Source: Sparassis latifolia
Lineage: Eukaryota; Basidiomycota; Agaricomycetes; Polyporales; Sparassidaceae
Length of the DNA: 64,000 bases
Direction of reading: 5' to 3'
Assembly (NCBI GenBank): GCA_018466975.1
Contig: CM031552.1
Span: 1,178,001-1,242,000, forward strand
Positions within the stretch are counted from its first letter, which is position 1. Each line of letters begins with the position of its first letter. Below, piece by piece: positions 61,704-64,000 of the stretch. Below the pieces are notes generated by a model. That model made no database searches and was not told the origin of the DNA. It saw nothing but the letters and a program-made list of their open reading frames with translations. The translations under genes were made by a program, and so were the position numbers.

Positions 61704-62186
61704 CTACTCGTCTTCCGCCACCGCGGCCGCCTTCTGCTTCGCCAATCGCTTCATCCGGCGCATGTAACTGGCGCGAACGTTCCAGTCAACCCATGTGGAG
61801 AGCATTACGGAAAACTTACTCGTCGTATTGGCACCTTTGCACACGCAGCGAGAAGCCCACACTCAGTATATAGATCAATAGACAAGACAAGGAACGCACT
61901 TTTCATACGCATGCCGCTCGTTCGTGCATTCCCACGGGAGATAGTAGTTGTCTTTCCTGCAGACGTTCAAGGGGATCAACAGACTGTCCACGCCGCCACA
62001 TATTACCGCGACAATACCGCGACAATAGTCCACAGGTGCGTTTGTATGAGATGAGGTAGGAGCCATCAGAGGGACGCTTCAGGGAGTGCGAGCTGAGAGA
62101 ACGTACGCTGAGCATTGGTCCCGCCACGCGAGAGGAACGCGGGCCTCCTTAAGCTCTGTTTGCGAGGCTGTCGTCGAGGATGGCAT
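61704..62186 (-). CDS. NDUFB7: Complex I subunit NDUFB7 (B18), twin CX9C protein (80 aa)
   Basis: Exons: 62186-62107, 61983-61900, 61834-61820, 61767-61704. Introns are 123, 65 and 52 nt. The assembled protein starts MPSSTTASQTELKEARVPLA and has the twin CX9C pattern of the CHCH fold (CSALLIPLNVC and CTNERHAYEKC), followed by QYDDYMRRMKRLAKQK. The block LLIPLNVCRKDNYYLPWEC identifies NDUFB7/B18, an accessory subunit of NADH dehydrogenase on the intermembrane-space side, imported through the Mia40 relay. Exon 3 is only 15 nt (61820-61834) and supplies the last Cys of the second CX9C pair. A 61-aa open frame overlapping the start in another phase (62334-62149) is taken to be noncoding. The family call is firm. 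Confidence 0.88.
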
Positions 62187-62992
62187 GGATGTGTTCGCGG
62201 TCCTTCGCGTCGGCTGCCTTGACGCCCGTGTGTGCTCGGGTGACCCGCCGTTTTAGGAAGGTGTTGTATTCGACGACTTCTCGACTAGCATTGTGAACGA
62301 TATCTGGCATTTTCACACAAATAAAAGGCTTCACTACTCACGACACTGTCTGCAGAGAACAAGTAATCGACTCGTTCATATTTCATAAAGAACATAACAA
62401 TGCCTCCTGGCAATACTTACTAGACTACTCCAACAACTTGAACCGCAACGCTTCGCAGTATCAGATGGTACAGAAACAACCATTAAAACCCAACCAGCAG
62501 AATGCTCATCACTGCACGTCGGGCAAGTCCAAAAAAATCCTACGGCTCCGCTTGACCACACATTTCGGAGTCTCGCGCTCTGCCTCTGGAATAGGAAGAC
62601 TGTGCACGCTCTTTTCGCCCTCCTGCAGCATCCATTATCTGAGGTGAAACTAGCAACGGTGAATGCTCCGTGAAATAACGCACAGAGGAGCTATACTTCA
62701 TGGCTTGTACCTGACGTGCTCCACCCCTGCCGAGGTTGCAGGGGAATTGAATCCCTGTCAAGATCATCGGGTGCAGTTACATTCGACGCGGCTCTGAAAG
62801 TCCCCTCGGCTGAGAAACTGCGCATATTGAGCTTGGAGTCCGGTATTGAAGTCATTGTCCTGAGATTCAGAACCAGTCGAGATCCCTGCTCGCGATTTGG
62901 AATTAGCAATCGACTCTGCATCGCCTCAACGGTATGAAGGACTCAACAGCTATAGAATACGATGCAGAAAGCCAACTGCAGTAAGAATCGGA
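62187..62992. other. 0.8 kb without a supported gene
   Basis: The stretch should contain the NDUFB7 promoter on the left and the 3' end of the DUF6533-type gene on the right. Open frames at 62540-62767 and 62691-62921 on the minus strand lack family resemblance. Confidence 0.45.
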
Positions 62993-64000
62993 TCAGTGTC
63001 CGCGATCGATCGTGCGAATAAACGCAGACACTAACGGCGCTCCGATGTCGATATATGCACCTCCCAGTACATTGAATACTGTGTTCAAGAGAATGACGAC
63101 TGGACAAGACAGAGAATTAGCACTATGACTCGACTTGAGATGAATAAGGGCAGACCGAAAATCCTGAAGTTAATATCAGTACGAACATCATCTGGAGATG
63201 CATGAACAAAATCTCACAGTCCAAAGAATATGCTGCCATCCCTGTAGAAGATATCCATAATGGGATATGCATGCAGGCGAGAGAAAATTAGTTTGAGGTT
63301 AACCCAATTCTTGATACCCAGGTTTTTGGCCAGCTTGTATGTGGTGAGGACATAAAATATACCTGTGGCCGGGAATCAGCATGCAACGTCATCGACAGCT
63401 TAGTGAGAAAGGTTACAAGCAACGATGAGACATGGAATCCTGTATGGAAAATCAATGACCGGAAAATGAGCCTTTTCCACAGCGACTAACTATTTAATAG
63501 CACGTCGCGACTTACCATGCGGCCAGAGTCCAATCTGGTGCGCTTGTACTTGTACATCCACGAATAGGCAGTCCAGGTGGCCTCTCCTCCACCGTGACAA
63601 ATCGGACGATCAATGTCGTGCAAACTACTTCAATCTACAACAGACATCAAAGCCATTAATGCGACACAATTCAGACACAGCATAACTTACAATGAATTCC
63701 GCTGAACACAAAGGTCATTACTTTGCTCTCCCTCAGCTAGTCAATCACGCACCAAAGAACAAAAACAACAAAAAAGCCAACACTAAGAATTATCATCAGA
63801 ACGTGATATAGCGACGTGAGTGGCTCCTTGAGCTTACTTATTCTTTTCTTCTCGTAGATAGCGTGGATCCTGATTACAAAAAGGAGATTGACCGTAGTTG
63901 TGAAGAATACCGAGTTGCTGCTGTTCTCCCAAACTCGGCCTGTCAGCTTGGCGTCTAATCAAGGAGTAGGACGCGGTACTGACAAGGCATTAAACCATAC
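62993..64000 (-). CDS. DUF6533-type multi-span membrane protein, 5' end outside the window
   Basis: Visible exons: 63939-63838, 63782-63753, 63701-63691, 63634-63516, 63439-63417, 63362-63218, 63122-62993 (185 aa plus stop). Introns are 50-95 nt and every phase agrees, which supports the chain. Family landmarks are VNLLFVIRIHAIYEKKRI (helix plus basic loop), MLAFLLFLFFAEFIIEVVCT, PPGLPIRGC (an extracellular Cys motif), IFYVLTTYKLAKNLGI and the typical MDIFYRDGSIFFGL, then a last helix LLNTVFNVLGGAYI. The N-terminal DUF6533 domain itself lies beyond position 64000. Such proteins have about seven membrane helices and are abundant in mushrooms; their function is unknown. One exon is only 11 nt (63691-63701). 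The C-terminus ends soon after the last helix and may be short. Exons upstream of 63939 were not resolved. Confidence 0.65.

Noticed and set aside
62149..62334. 61-aa minus-strand open frame upstream of NDUFB7
   Set aside because: It overlaps the NDUFB7 start codon in another frame and shows no family resemblance; the NDUFB7 frame has the twin CX9C motif.
62725..62775. Stem CAGGG...CCCTG considered as the T-arm of a tRNA
   Set aside because: The loop is nine bases without TTCRA, and no acceptor stem or anticodon arm can be drawn.

Overview
The window reads as nuclear DNA of a mushroom-forming basidiomycete (Agaricomycetes). The protein genes are cut by many 47-70 nt introns with GTRNGT donors, CTRAY-like branch sites and YAG acceptors. 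Neighbouring genes sit a few hundred bases apart. FunK1-type kinases and a DUF6533-type membrane protein are present, and both families are typical of this group. All gene models were assembled by hand from frame, splice sites and family knowledge; no database search was run.

Region 1 (1 to about 16,500) is AT-rich accessory DNA. It starts with a poorly resolved acidic multi-exon gene. After that come tandem and inverted repeats: a 48-49 nt satellite that reappears inverted 8-9 kb away, a 98 nt tandem repeat, a duplicated block of about 250 nt with a GC-richer insert, and two 265 nt direct repeats 6.9 kb apart. It also holds a broken SNF2-like helicase gene. No intact conserved gene was found between about 2,900 and 16,600.

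Region 2 (16,681-39,560) is a compact block of conserved housekeeping genes. In order it holds an SH3 plus Ras-association polarity protein (Tea4/Bud14 type), proteasome subunit RPN10, actin (375 aa, nine exons, one of only 6 nt), SEC14, the rRNA methyltransferase EMG1/NEP1, uracil phosphoribosyltransferase, chaperonin subunit CCT2, a protein O-mannosyltransferase and an unrecognised 531-aa protein. A 665 bp element with TA target duplications lies between the SH3 gene and RPN10.

Region 3 (39,751-58,722) is bounded by two FunK1 kinase genes in the same orientation. The left copy is dead: it has a 424 bp TA-flanked mobile element, a nonsense codon and three frameshifts. The right copy is intact (868 aa). 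Both have the same 14 nt motif, CCACGTGACCGCGT, upstream. Between them lie two candidate small mobile elements, a large pentatricopeptide-repeat protein, a membrane-anchored protein disulfide isomerase and the KEOPS subunit CGI121, the last two divergent across 121 bp.

Region 4 (58,723-64,000) has broken coding sequence, the copper chaperone SCO1 convergent with the complex I subunit NDUFB7 (twin CX9C), and the 3' part of a DUF6533-type membrane protein running off the right edge. SCO1 and NDUFB7 both serve the mitochondrial respiratory chain, but nothing in the sequence shows that they are co-regulated.
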